Origin: Sinorhizobium americanum
GTDB taxonomy: Bacteria > Pseudomonadota > Alphaproteobacteria > Rhizobiales > Rhizobiaceae
DNA length: 38,504 nucleotides
Direction: 5' to 3'
Assembly (NCBI RefSeq): GCF_001651855.1
Contig: NZ_LNQC01000061.1
Coordinates: forward strand, 1 to 38,504
Below, one piece after another: positions 19,381 to 26,474 of the stretch. Numbering within the stretch: position 1 is the first letter of the stretch; every line of letters starts with the position of its first letter. The notes under the pieces were generated by a model. The model made no database searches and was not told the origin of the DNA. It saw only the letters and a list, made by a program, of their open reading frames with translations. The position numbers and the translations under genes are program-made.

Positions 19381-19459
19381 ATTAATAAATTTGCCTGTGA
19401 TCGGGGGAAAACCGACCGCCGCCGCCGGTCAATTCCCCTAAATTCTAAGATTTATTAAT
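19381..19459. repeat. Nested inverted repeat with AT-rich outer arms
   Basis: Three concentric inverted repeats share one centre: ATTAATAAAT (19381-19390) with ATTTATTAAT (19450-19459); GGGGAA (19404-19409) with TTCCCC (19433-19438); and GACCG (19414-19418) with CGGTC (19426-19430). The whole 79-bp structure lies between mutT and the pilin-linked gene pair and is much more AT-rich at its edges than the surroundings. It could end the argJ-mutT transcript or bind a regulator of the pilin region. No known family is recognised. Confidence 0.5.
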
Positions 19460-19603
19460 CAAAAGTTTATCACCCTGCTTCACAATCAAGCCCATCAGTT
19501 TCGGCGCTCCGGTCATCGGCGTGTCGGTTTCGAGCAGCTGTGGCGAGGTCGAAGCTTGGGAAGGGTGCTTCGCCCCGCTCTCTGAGGTGTTTGTGAGGCT
19601 GGA

Positions 19604-19924
19604 ATGGTGGACGAGGATTTCTGGAGGACTGTTCAGGACAAGGATCTGGTGGCGAGCCAGTCCCGCCGGACGGGCGTGCTCAATCTGTCGCTGCTGTTCG
19701 GGACGGCAGTGATCGCGCTGACGCTGATCCTGACGCCGATGCTCTCATCGAAAGGCGACAAGCGGATGCTCGCAAACACGCCCATCGACTACGACAATAT
19801 TTCCACCGGCTCGATTCCCTCCGGCGGCACTGCGAAGCGTTACACTGTGCGCCGCAGCGTGCTTCAGGAAATGCCGGGCGCCGTCTGCATCATCGATGCA
19901 AATGGCAGCAGGAGCGGGTGCTGA
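19604..19924 (+). CDS. Small single-pass membrane protein next to Flp pilin
   Basis: 106-residue hypothetical protein. An acidic N-terminus (MVDEDFWRTVQDKDLVASQS) is followed by one hydrophobic helix (about 25-45, LNLSLLFGTAVIALTLILTP) and a soluble C-terminal part rich in Ser, Thr and Arg that ends with Cys-Ile-Ile-Asp and a terminal Cys. GAGG lies a few bases before the ATG. It is 108 bp upstream of the Flp pilin on the same strand, so a link to the pilin is plausible but unproved. No conserved domain is recognised. Coding is supported by the ribosome site, membrane segment and conserved-looking composition. Confidence 0.65.
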   Translation: MVDEDFWRTVQDKDLVASQSRRTGVLNLSLLFGTAVIALTLILTPMLSSKGDKRMLANTPIDYDNISTGSIPSGGTAKRYTVRRSVLQEMPGAVCIIDANGSRSGC

Positions 19925-20032
19925 TTCGAGCGAACGCGCGCAAGTCTGCGTCTTTCGCTTGCATTGACCATAAGACGGTCGGCCGGGAGTTCTTCGAGGG
20001 CGCCTCGCTACCGTTATGGGGCCGGAGGACGC

Positions 20033-20206
20033 ATGGACAAGCTAAGATATCTCGTTCGCAACCGAGACGGTGCGACCGTCGTGGAGTATGGTCTCGTCGC
20101 GGCCCTGATTTCCGTCGCCCTTCTCATAGGTCTTCAGAACTTCTCGAACGAATTGCTGAATGTGCTGAACTTGATCGCCGGTGCGATTGAAGGCTCCTGG
20201 ACCTAG
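20033..20206 (+). CDS. Flp/Fap-type pilin component
   Basis: 57-residue prepilin of the Flp (type IVb) pilus. The N-terminal leader is short and basic (MDKLRYLVRNRDG), and the prepilin peptidase site is RDG followed by ATVVEYG, with Glu18 at position +5 and Tyr19 next to it, as in Flp pilins. A single hydrophobic helix, GLVAALISVALLIGL, follows. GGAGG lies shortly before the ATG at 20033. None of the tad/cpa genes (secretin, CpaF ATPase, prepilin peptidase) are in the window, so it is an orphan pilin that would need a locus elsewhere. Confidence 0.87.
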   Translation: MDKLRYLVRNRDGATVVEYGLVAALISVALLIGLQNFSNELLNVLNLIAGAIEGSWT

Positions 20207-20252
20207 TCTTAGTTTACGCGAGGCAGGCATGAGCGGGCAAAAATGCCGCCGT

Positions 20253-21152
20253 TCAGGACTGCTTCCCCGAACCCTTCAGGGCGTGTTCGCTCGCCCCGAG
20301 TGCATCCGACAGCCTCTGCTTAGCCGATCCCGGCTTCAGCGGCTTCTGCTGGCTCTCATGCGGCGCCCAGCCCGAGACGTAGATGATCGAGAAGGTCGCG
20401 CGGACCCGGCCGTCCGGATCGGAGAAGCGTTCCGCATAGATCTCGGCCGCTCTCAGGAAGAAGCGGCGCGGCATCGGCCGGCGGCTTCTGGACTTAAGCG
20501 GGTTGGTCATGCCCATTGCCCGCAAATCCTTGAGAAGGCCCAAGAGCGAATCGTAGCGAACCGTGTAGGTCTCGGTGTCGGCGACCGGCAGGGCAAAACC
20601 CGCGCGCTGCAGAAGGCCGCCCATGTCGCGCACGTCGGCGAAGGGAATTACCCTCGGGCTCGCGCCACTGGTTAGTTCCGCCTCCGCTGCCAGCAGGCAT
20701 TCGCGAAGCTCCTGCAATGTGCCGCTGCCCGGGATCGCGGCAAGGAACAGCCCATCCGGCTTGAGCGCGCGGCGCGCCTGGATGAAGACGCCGGGGGTGT
20801 CGTTGGTCAGGTGCAGCGACAGCGGCGATACCAGCAGGTTGAGAGTTTGCGCTTCGGCCGGGATGCGCTCAAGAGGGGCAACGGTGACAGGAGCCTGGGG
20901 CGATCCGAAGCCTTCGTCGGTTTCCACTCGCTCGATGGTGCCGACCTTTCCCGTTTCGGCGAGGCGGGTGGCGGTGGCGCCGGTGTAGCCGTGCAATTCC
21001 ATGGCTCGATCGAAAAACCGGTCCACGACACTGACGCGATCCGCCAGTTCCTGCGCCACGATATCGAGAAGGAAGGTCGCTTTCGGGTCGGCTCGGTGCA
21101 GCGCTTTGCGCCGGTGCGCCTCGACGAGGCTCTGGTCAAAGACGATTTCCAC
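20253..21152 (-). CDS. SAM-dependent methyltransferase-like protein (NDUFAF5-related) with degenerate motif I
   Basis: 299-residue protein with the layout of the BioC/NDUFAF5 methyltransferase group: N-terminal FDQSLVEAHRRKALHRADP, helical segment LLDIVAQELADRVSVV, then strands and VSPLSLHLTNDTPGVFIQARRALKPDG, which matches the post-motif II region, and the C-terminal RRPMPRRFFLRAAEIYAERF. The usual LDLGCGxG glycine motif is replaced by MELHGYTGATA (51-61), so SAM binding is doubtful or altered. The start is a GTG at 21152 with GGAGAGAG upstream; the longer frame to 21287 has no ribosome site. The mitochondrial relative hydroxylates an arginine of complex I rather than methylating. Divergent from comF-like gene. 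Confidence 0.8.
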   Translation of the reverse strand: MEIVFDQSLVEAHRRKALHRADPKATFLLDIVAQELADRVSVVDRFFDRAMELHGYTGATATRLAETGKVGTIERVETDEGFGSPQAPVTVAPLERIPAEAQTLNLLVSPLSLHLTNDTPGVFIQARRALKPDGLFLAAIPGSGTLQELRECLLAAEAELTSGASPRVIPFADVRDMGGLLQRAGFALPVADTETYTVRYDSLLGLLKDLRAMGMTNPLKSRSRRPMPRRFFLRAAEIYAERFSDPDGRVRATFSIIYVSGWAPHESQQKPLKPGSAKQRLSDALGASEHALKGSGKQS

Positions 21153-21210
21153 GATACTCTCTCCGAAATCACGGATGCAAAGAAACCCTGAAAGGAACAA
21201 AGTCAACCTT

Positions 21211-21987
21211 ATGGAGCGAGACGGTTGGAGAAATCGGGGGAAGCGCTGGAGATCGCTGTTTGGAGCGTTCGGCGCGGCGGCGGTCAATCTGGTCTTCCCG
21301 CCCGTCTGCTGCGGTTGCGGTCGGCTGACCGGCGACGCGCATGCCGTCTGCCCCTCCTGTTGGGCGGGGCTGCGCCTGATAGACCGACCCTATTGCGAAA
21401 TCCTCGGCTCGCCTTTTGCCTTCGATCCCGGCCCGGGCGCCGTTTCGCCGCAGGCGATTGCCAATCCGCCGGCCTTCGATCGGTTGCGCTCCGTGTCCCT
21501 CTACGAAGGGATTGCCCGCGATCTGGTGCACGGCCTGAAGTATCGCGACCGCACCGATCTCGCGCGGATGATGGCCGAATGGATGATCCGGGCCAGCGAC
21601 GGCAGCGTCGCGGCCGCCGATATGATCGTGCCCGTGCCGCTTCACGCATTTCGGCTCTGGCGGCGAAAGTTCAACCAATCGGCGGAGCTGGCACGTTGCG
21701 TCTCCGAACGGGCCGGCAAGCCCTATCGCCCCGATGTCCTTCGCCGTATCAGGCGCACGCGCCGGCAGGTCGGCCTCGGCGCGCGGGCACGCGAGGAGAA
21801 TGTCCGCGGCGCCTTTGCCGTGCCCGAGAGCGCCAGATCCGGGCTCGCCGGGAAACGCATCGTCCTCGTCGATGACGTCTACACGACGGGTGCAACGGTC
21901 TCCGCTGCGACCCGCGCGTTGAGACGCGCGGGAGCCGCGGACGTAACGGTTTTGACCTTTGCAATGGCGATGTCCGAGCCTATATGA
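21211..21987 (+). CDS. ComF family protein (phosphoribosyltransferase-like)
   Basis: 258-residue protein with an N-terminal zinc ribbon (PPVCCGCGRL and CPSCWAGL, four to five cysteines) and a C-terminal phosphoribosyltransferase fold whose PRPP loop is VLVDDVYTTGATV. The central VPVPLHAFRLWRRKFNQS and RIRRTRRQVGLGARAREENV are diagnostic for ComF/GntX. ComF helps DNA uptake in competent bacteria, but rhizobia keep it without known natural competence, so its role here is open. The ATG at 21211 starts 58 bp from the divergent methyltransferase. Its stop overlaps an ATG (21984) in frame with grxC. Confidence 0.9.
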   Translation: MERDGWRNRGKRWRSLFGAFGAAAVNLVFPPVCCGCGRLTGDAHAVCPSCWAGLRLIDRPYCEILGSPFAFDPGPGAVSPQAIANPPAFDRLRSVSLYEGIARDLVHGLKYRDRTDLARMMAEWMIRASDGSVAAADMIVPVPLHAFRLWRRKFNQSAELARCVSERAGKPYRPDVLRRIRRTRRQVGLGARAREENVRGAFAVPESARSGLAGKRIVLVDDVYTTGATVSAATRALRRAGAADVTVLTFAMAMSEPI

Positions 21988-22034
21988 CGAAGAAACGGCC
22001 GGCGATGATGCCGGCGAAGGAGCAATTCGAAATC

Positions 22035-22292
22035 ATGGCTTCGGTCGTCATTTATACGCGTCAGTTCTGTGGTTATTGCACAAGAGCGAAGAACCTGCTG
22101 GAGAGCAAGGGGGTCGATTTCGTGGAGCACGATGCCACCTATGACCCGGCACTCCGCCAGACGATGATCGAAAGGTCCAATGGCGGCAGGACCTTTCCGC
22201 AGATCTTCATCAACGACGTGCCGGTCGGCGGTTGCGATGATCTGCATGCGCTCGACCGGGCGGGCAAGCTCGACGAAATGCTCGCCGCTTGA
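22035..22292 (+). CDS. grxC: Glutaredoxin 3
   Basis: Dithiol glutaredoxin of 85 residues that reduces protein disulfides with glutathione. Seen: active site CGYC (Cys12-Cys15) in VVIYTRQFCGYCTRAK, the TFPQIFIND cis-proline loop that binds glutathione, and GGCDDLHALDRAGKLDEML at the end. The start at 22035 gives the normal GrxC length and follows AAGGAG; a start at 21984 overlapping comF by 4 bp would add 17 residues outside the fold. Followed 89 bp later by the nitrilase-family gene, which acts on a glutathione derivative in its family, making a thiol-linked cluster. Confidence 0.93.
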   Translation: MASVVIYTRQFCGYCTRAKNLLESKGVDFVEHDATYDPALRQTMIERSNGGRTFPQIFINDVPVGGCDDLHALDRAGKLDEMLAA

Positions 22293-22381
22293 GTTAAGGC
22301 GAAGCGCGCAGTATCGCACGAAAGCTCAAAGGAATGGTCCGGGTCGGGTAGACCCGATGCTTTGGCTTGGGAGAAAGAGCA

Positions 22382-23239
22382 ATGAGTTTCAAGACTGCAG
22401 CCGTCCAGATGTGCTCCGGTGTCGATCCGGCGAGGAACGTCGAAACGATGGTCAGTCTGGTGCGCGAAGCCGCATCCGAGGGTGCCGTCTACATTCAGAC
22501 GCCTGAAATGACCGGTGCCATCCAGCGCGACCGGACGGGGTTGCGTTCCGTGCTGAAAGAGGAAGCCGGCGATCTCGTTGTGCGGGAGGCGGCGCGTCTT
22601 GCCGGTGAGCTCGGCGTCTATCTTCACGTCGGATCCACGCCAATTGCGCTTCCGGACGGCAAGGTCGCCAATCGCGGCTTCCTGTTCGGGCCGGATGGCA
22701 AGAAGATCTGCGATTACGATAAGATCCACATGTTCGACGTCGATCTCGACAATGGCGAGAGCTGGCGCGAGAGCGCCGTCTATCGCCCCGGCGCCACGGC
22801 GCGCATGGTCGATCTACCTTTCGGCAAGCTGGGTTTTGCGATCTGCTATGACGTCCGCTTTCCGGAGCTCTTCCGCCAGCAGGCGGTGGCCGGCGCCGAG
22901 ATCATGTCGGTGCCGGCGGCGTTCACGCGCCAGACCGGCGAGGCGCATTGGGAAATCTTGCTGAGGGCACGCGCCATCGAGAACGGGCTCTTCGTCATTG
23001 CCGCTGCCCAGGCGGGGCAGCACGAGGACGGACGGGAAACCTTCGGACACTCGATGATCGTCGATCCCTGGGGCAAGGTGCTTGCGAAGGCCGGCCCGGC
23101 CGGTGAGGCGGTCCTTATCGCGGAAATCGACGTGGCCGCGGTCAGCGGCGCGCGAGCGCGCATCCCCAATCTGAAGAACGCCCGCGATTTCGTGCTCGAT
23201 CAGGTGGTCCCGGCTGGGAAAGGAGGCGTTGCAGCTTGA
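22382..23239 (+). CDS. Carbon-nitrogen hydrolase, Nit1 / deaminated glutathione amidase type
   Basis: 285-residue nitrilase-superfamily amidase. The catalytic triad is complete: Glu42 in QTPEMTG, Lys114 in YDKIHMFDVDL, and Cys155 in FAICYDVRFPELFR. The sequence around the lysine and cysteine, plus RAIENGLFVIAAAQ and HEDGRETFGHSMIVDPWG, matches Nit1-type enzymes that hydrolyse deaminated glutathione made by side reactions of transaminases. GGGAGAAAG precedes the ATG at 22382. Next to grxC, which supports a glutathione-related role. The stop overlaps the TTG start of the DUF1178 gene by 4 bp. Confidence 0.92.
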   Translation: MSFKTAAVQMCSGVDPARNVETMVSLVREAASEGAVYIQTPEMTGAIQRDRTGLRSVLKEEAGDLVVREAARLAGELGVYLHVGSTPIALPDGKVANRGFLFGPDGKKICDYDKIHMFDVDLDNGESWRESAVYRPGATARMVDLPFGKLGFAICYDVRFPELFRQQAVAGAEIMSVPAAFTRQTGEAHWEILLRARAIENGLFVIAAAQAGQHEDGRETFGHSMIVDPWGKVLAKAGPAGEAVLIAEIDVAAVSGARARIPNLKNARDFVLDQVVPAGKGGVAA

Positions 23240-23664
23240 TCTGCTACAATCTGTCCTGCGACAACGGCCATGGTTTCGAAGGCTGGTTCTCATCCAGCGG
23301 CGACTTCGAGCGGCAGGCCAATGCTCACCTCGTCACCTGCCCCACCTGTGGTTCCGGCTCCGTCAGCAAACAGTTGATGGCGCCTACCGTCTCCACTGCC
23401 CGTAAGAAGGAGGCCCGGCAGGCTCTCGTCATGGACCAGGCGCAGAAGGAGACGATCGCCAAACTTCGTGAAATGGTCAAGACGATCCGCGCCAATGCCG
23501 AAGATGTTGGCGAGCGCTTTCCCGAGGAGGCCCGCAAGATCCACTACGGCGAGGCCGACCAGCGTGGCTTGATCGGCAAGGCGACCGCGGAAGAGGCGAG
23601 CGCGCTGCTCGAGGAAGGCATCGAGATCACGCCGCTGCCGGTGCTTCCGGACGACACGAACTGA
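23236..23664 (+). CDS. DUF1178 family protein
   Basis: 142-residue protein of unknown function, conserved in alphaproteobacteria. It starts with TTG in the overlap TTGA with the amidase gene and has AAGGAGG about ten bases upstream. Cysteines 3 and 8 (MICYNLSCDNGH) and the pair CPTC (35-38) form a zinc-ribbon-like N-terminus similar to FmdB proteins. A central helix (about 55-90, basic) leads to FPEEARKIHYGEADQRGLIG, the most recognisable part of the family, and an acidic C-terminus ends at LPDDTN. It is convergent with ubiG (19 bp). Coupled translation suggests it works with the amidase, but this is not shown. Confidence 0.88.
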   Translation: MICYNLSCDNGHGFEGWFSSSGDFERQANAHLVTCPTCGSGSVSKQLMAPTVSTARKKEARQALVMDQAQKETIAKLREMVKTIRANAEDVGERFPEEARKIHYGEADQRGLIGKATAEEASALLEEGIEITPLPVLPDDTN

Positions 23665-23683
23665 GCGGCCCCAGCCGCCGCTC

Positions 23684-24430
23684 TCAAACCGGCCGTTTGG
23701 CGACGATCATGTAGTTGACATCCATGTCCTTCGACAGGTTCCACTGATTGGCGAGCGGGTTGAAGAAAACGCCGGTTCGGTCGACGACCTCCATACCGCT
23801 CGCTTCGATCGGCTTTTCGAGCTCTTCCGGGCGGACCAGCTTTTCATATTGATGGGTGCCGCGCGGCAGCCAGCGCAGCACGTTTTCGGCGGCGAAGATC
23901 GCGAGGGCAGCGGCCTTCAGCGTGCGGTTGATGGTGGCGACGAACATCAGGCCGCCGGGCCGCACCATATGGGCGCAGGTGGTCACGAAGAAGTCGACGT
24001 CGGCGACATGCTCGACGACTTCCATGTTGAGGACGATATCGAAACTCTCGCCGGCCTCCGCCAGAGCCTCCGCGGTCATGGCACGGTAGTCAACGTTGAC
24101 GCCGCTGCCCGCCGCATGCGCCTTGGCGATACCGATATTCTTTTCCGAAGCGTCCGCACCGAGGACGTCCGCGCCCATGCGGGCCATCGGCTCGGACAAC
24201 AGTCCGCCGCCGCAGCCGATGTCGAGCAGGCGCAGGCCTTTCAGCGGCTGCGGGCTCTTCGGATCCCGGCCGAACTGTTCGCATACCCTGTCGCGGATAT
24301 AGGCGAGGCGTACGGGGTTGAACTTGTGCAGCGGCCGGAACTTGCCGGTCGGATCCCACCATTCGGCCGCCATCGCCGAGAAACGGTCCACCTCGCTCTG
24401 ATCGATCGTCGTGCGTGCCGTCTCGCTCAT
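23684..24430 (-). CDS. ubiG: Ubiquinone biosynthesis O-methyltransferase
   Basis: SAM-dependent enzyme doing both O-methylations in ubiquinone synthesis. 248 residues, the normal length. Seen: [20 protein letters not shown] (17-36), a UbiG hallmark, SAM motif [10 protein letters not shown] (68-76), [13 protein letters not shown] and [15 protein letters not shown], and the amphipathic [17 protein letters not shown], also diagnostic. The ATG at 24430 follows GAGGAGG; an in-frame start at 24556 adds a low-complexity tail. Convergent with DUF1178. In related rhizobia lysC is expected nearby; here two extra genes lie between. Confidence 0.97.
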   Translation of the reverse strand: MSETARTTIDQSEVDRFSAMAAEWWDPTGKFRPLHKFNPVRLAYIRDRVCEQFGRDPKSPQPLKGLRLLDIGCGGGLLSEPMARMGADVLGADASEKNIGIAKAHAAGSGVNVDYRAMTAEALAEAGESFDIVLNMEVVEHVADVDFFVTTCAHMVRPGGLMFVATINRTLKAAALAIFAAENVLRWLPRGTHQYEKLVRPEELEKPIEASGMEVVDRTGVFFNPLANQWNLSKDMDVNYMIVAKRPV

Positions 24431-24552
24431 CGGAGCCTCCTCGCCTTGCCGGGTCCGGGCGGATACATCGCGTCGGTTGCCGAGCTTCGCCCTGTCGAGA
24501 CGTGAAGTCGGACGATCGACGGGCGATGTCAAGGGGCGGCCTTGCGAACGGC

Positions 24553-25098
24553 TCAAGCCCTGGCGGGCTGATAGTGCAGGATGACGACGCCGGATTTCAG
24601 CGGGCGAATATGGGTGAGGTCCAGCTTGGTGCGCTCAGGGATGTTCTGAAAGAGCGGCGTGCCTTTGCCGAGCAGCACCGGATTGATGCCGAGACGGTAT
24701 TCATCGACCAGTCCCCGGGCGGTCAGCGTGGCGGCAAAGTCGGCGCTGCCGAAGACGAAGATCGTGCCGCCGGCGCGCTGCTTCAGGCGCTCGACCTCGG
24801 CGACGGCGTCGGCGGAGATGAGCGTCGTGTTGTTCCAGTCGGCGCTTTGGAGCGTTTTCGAGAAAACGAACTTTTCGGCGCCGTTCATGAATGTGGCGAT
24901 GTCGCCCTCGGCCGAAGGCCAATAGGCCGCCATCATCTCGTAGGTGACGCGGCCGAACAGCAGCGTGCCGGCTTCCATTTGCGTCTCGCCGATATAAGCA
25001 GCGAGCTCGTCCTCGAAGACGAACCAGTCGATGTCGTGCCCCGGCGCCTCGAAGAATCCGTCGACGCTGACCATGTCCCACATGATGACCTTGCGCAT
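24553..25098 (-). CDS. Dihydrofolate reductase / RibD C-terminal family protein
   Basis: 181-residue reductase-fold protein of the RibD C-terminal family (DHFR-like), typically NADPH-dependent and of unknown substrate. Seen: [20 protein letters not shown] (N-terminal strand and substrate loop), [15 protein letters not shown], a family signature, and [33 protein letters not shown] (in the NADPH-binding half). GGGAGGA lies before the ATG at 25098. It is divergent from the O-methyltransferase gene. Such genes often lie in variable regions beside regulators, but no regulator is present here. Confidence 0.88.
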   Translation of the reverse strand: MRKVIMWDMVSVDGFFEAPGHDIDWFVFEDELAAYIGETQMEAGTLLFGRVTYEMMAAYWPSAEGDIATFMNGAEKFVFSKTLQSADWNNTTLISADAVAEVERLKQRAGGTIFVFGSADFAATLTARGLVDEYRLGINPVLLGKGTPLFQNIPERTKLDLTHIRPLKSGVVILHYQPARA

Positions 25099-25169
25099 TG
25101 TCCTTCCTCCCGTTGAGCGTGGTTGCTCGAAATTGTCGATCTGCCTTGAACACAGACTTGCAAAACTGA

Positions 25170-25182
25170 TGCAATAATGCAA
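25170..25182. promoter_or_regulatory. Inverted repeat TGCA-ATAA-TGCA between divergent genes
   Basis: TGCAATAATGCAA contains a perfect TGCA/TGCA dyad, and another TTGCAA half-site lies at 25158-25163. The site is in the divergent spacer of the reductase and methyltransferase genes, in a locally AT-rich stretch. It may be an operator; the regulator is unknown. Confidence 0.35.
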
Positions 25183-25280
25183 GTAGTTTTATTCGGCAAC
25201 CATATTGCGCAACCGAACGTGGCATTCTTGACCGGATTGGCTTATTCTTCTGCTCACGCTTTTGCGTGGGGGCTGAGACA

Positions 25281-26289
25281 ATGCCCGGTTGCGAAGACGA
25301 CGACCGATTGGCGCTGGACCTACTCATTCGCGGCTTTCAAGTGTCGCGGATCATTCGGCGATCTCGAGATTGCCGACAGGATAGCGCCGGAAGCCTCGAT
25401 GAGCGTTGCCGCTCTCGCGAGAGAAAGCGGTGTCCTTACCGAGCCGCTGTTGCGCGCCTTGCGGGCTCTCGCAGCCTTCGGGATATTCCGGCTCGATCGC
25501 GATGGGAACGTCGCGCACACGACGCGCTCGCTGCTTCTGAGACCCGATGCGCCGCACAGCCTGTATTATAGCGCGCGTTTCTGGACCGCGACCGGCTCCT
25601 GGCGCGCCTGGGAGGTTCTCGAGATCGCTCTCCGCGGCGGGGTGCCGCACGAGGCGGCCTGGGGAACGGATCGGTTCAGCTACCTGCGGGACAATCCGAC
25701 AGAGGGGCGGCTCTTCGACGCGTTCATGGCCCATTTTCCCGATGATCGGCACGATGCCATTGCCGGGTCCTATGATTTCTCCGACACCGACGTGATCGTG
25801 GACGTCGGCGGCGGCAATGGCGAGACGTTGCGCCGGATCATCGCGCGGCACCCCGGCGTAAAAGGCATTCTTTTCGACCGCGCCGATGTGGTCGCGTCCG
25901 TCTCTCCCGACATGCTGGCGAAGGGGCGGATAACGGCGCAGGCCGGTAGTTTCTTCGAGAGCCTTCCGTCCGAAGCGGATCGCTACGCACTCGTCCGTGT
26001 CCTGCATGACTGGCCCGACGAGGACGCGCAGCGAATTCTTCAGTGCTGCCGGGCCGCGATGCGGGACGGCGGCCGCCTGCTTGTCGTCGAAGCCCTTATG
26101 CCGCTCGACCCCTCGCAGGGACGCCAGACGGAGTATCTCATCGATATGCAGATGATGGCGATGTTCGGCCGGGCGCGCGAGCGTACCGAGGCCGAATACA
26201 CTTTCCTCCTGGCCGAGGCGGGCTTCGAGTTGATGAAGGTCATTCCCACGGCATCGTCAGTTTCGATCCTGGAGGCTGTGCCCTGCTGA
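25281..26289 (+). pseudogene. O-methyltransferase with apparent N-terminal frameshift
   Basis: The downstream part is an intact class I methyltransferase of the plant-type O-methyltransferase group (AcsMT/CrtF-like): a winged-helix dimerisation part (VAALARESGVLTEPLLRALR, FGIFRLDRDGNVAHT), SAM motif VIVDVGGGNGETLRR, VLHDWPDEDAQRIL and LLVVEALMP. The expected first helix is in another frame: from ATG 25281 the reading DDRLALDLLIRGFQVSRIIR fits the family, then the frame must change by one base near 25350-25356 to continue SFGDLEIADRIA. Joined, the product is about 338 residues, the normal length. Without a correction the downstream frame can start at 25177 or at 25399 but lacks this helix. A sequencing error is an alternative. 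Confidence 0.7.
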
Positions 26290-26474
26290 CGCTCAAGTCT
26301 TCCTCCACCCTCCCATTGCACGCCGCCCCTTGATCCGCTAAGAGACGCCGCGACTTTCCGCTCCCCGAAGCGGTGGCTGGCCGATGTCCGAGAAGTCTCT
26401 GCTTTTTGATCGTCAGGCGCGGCGGGAGTGCTGTCGGGCGCGGGCGCGAAACATGTTGGTACGGTAGAGGCGAA

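Noticed and set aside
24431..24552. Spacer between ubiG and the reductase gene searched for insertion sequence ends or target duplications
   Set aside because: No inverted terminal repeats or flanking duplications could be seen, so the insert has no visible mobile mechanism.
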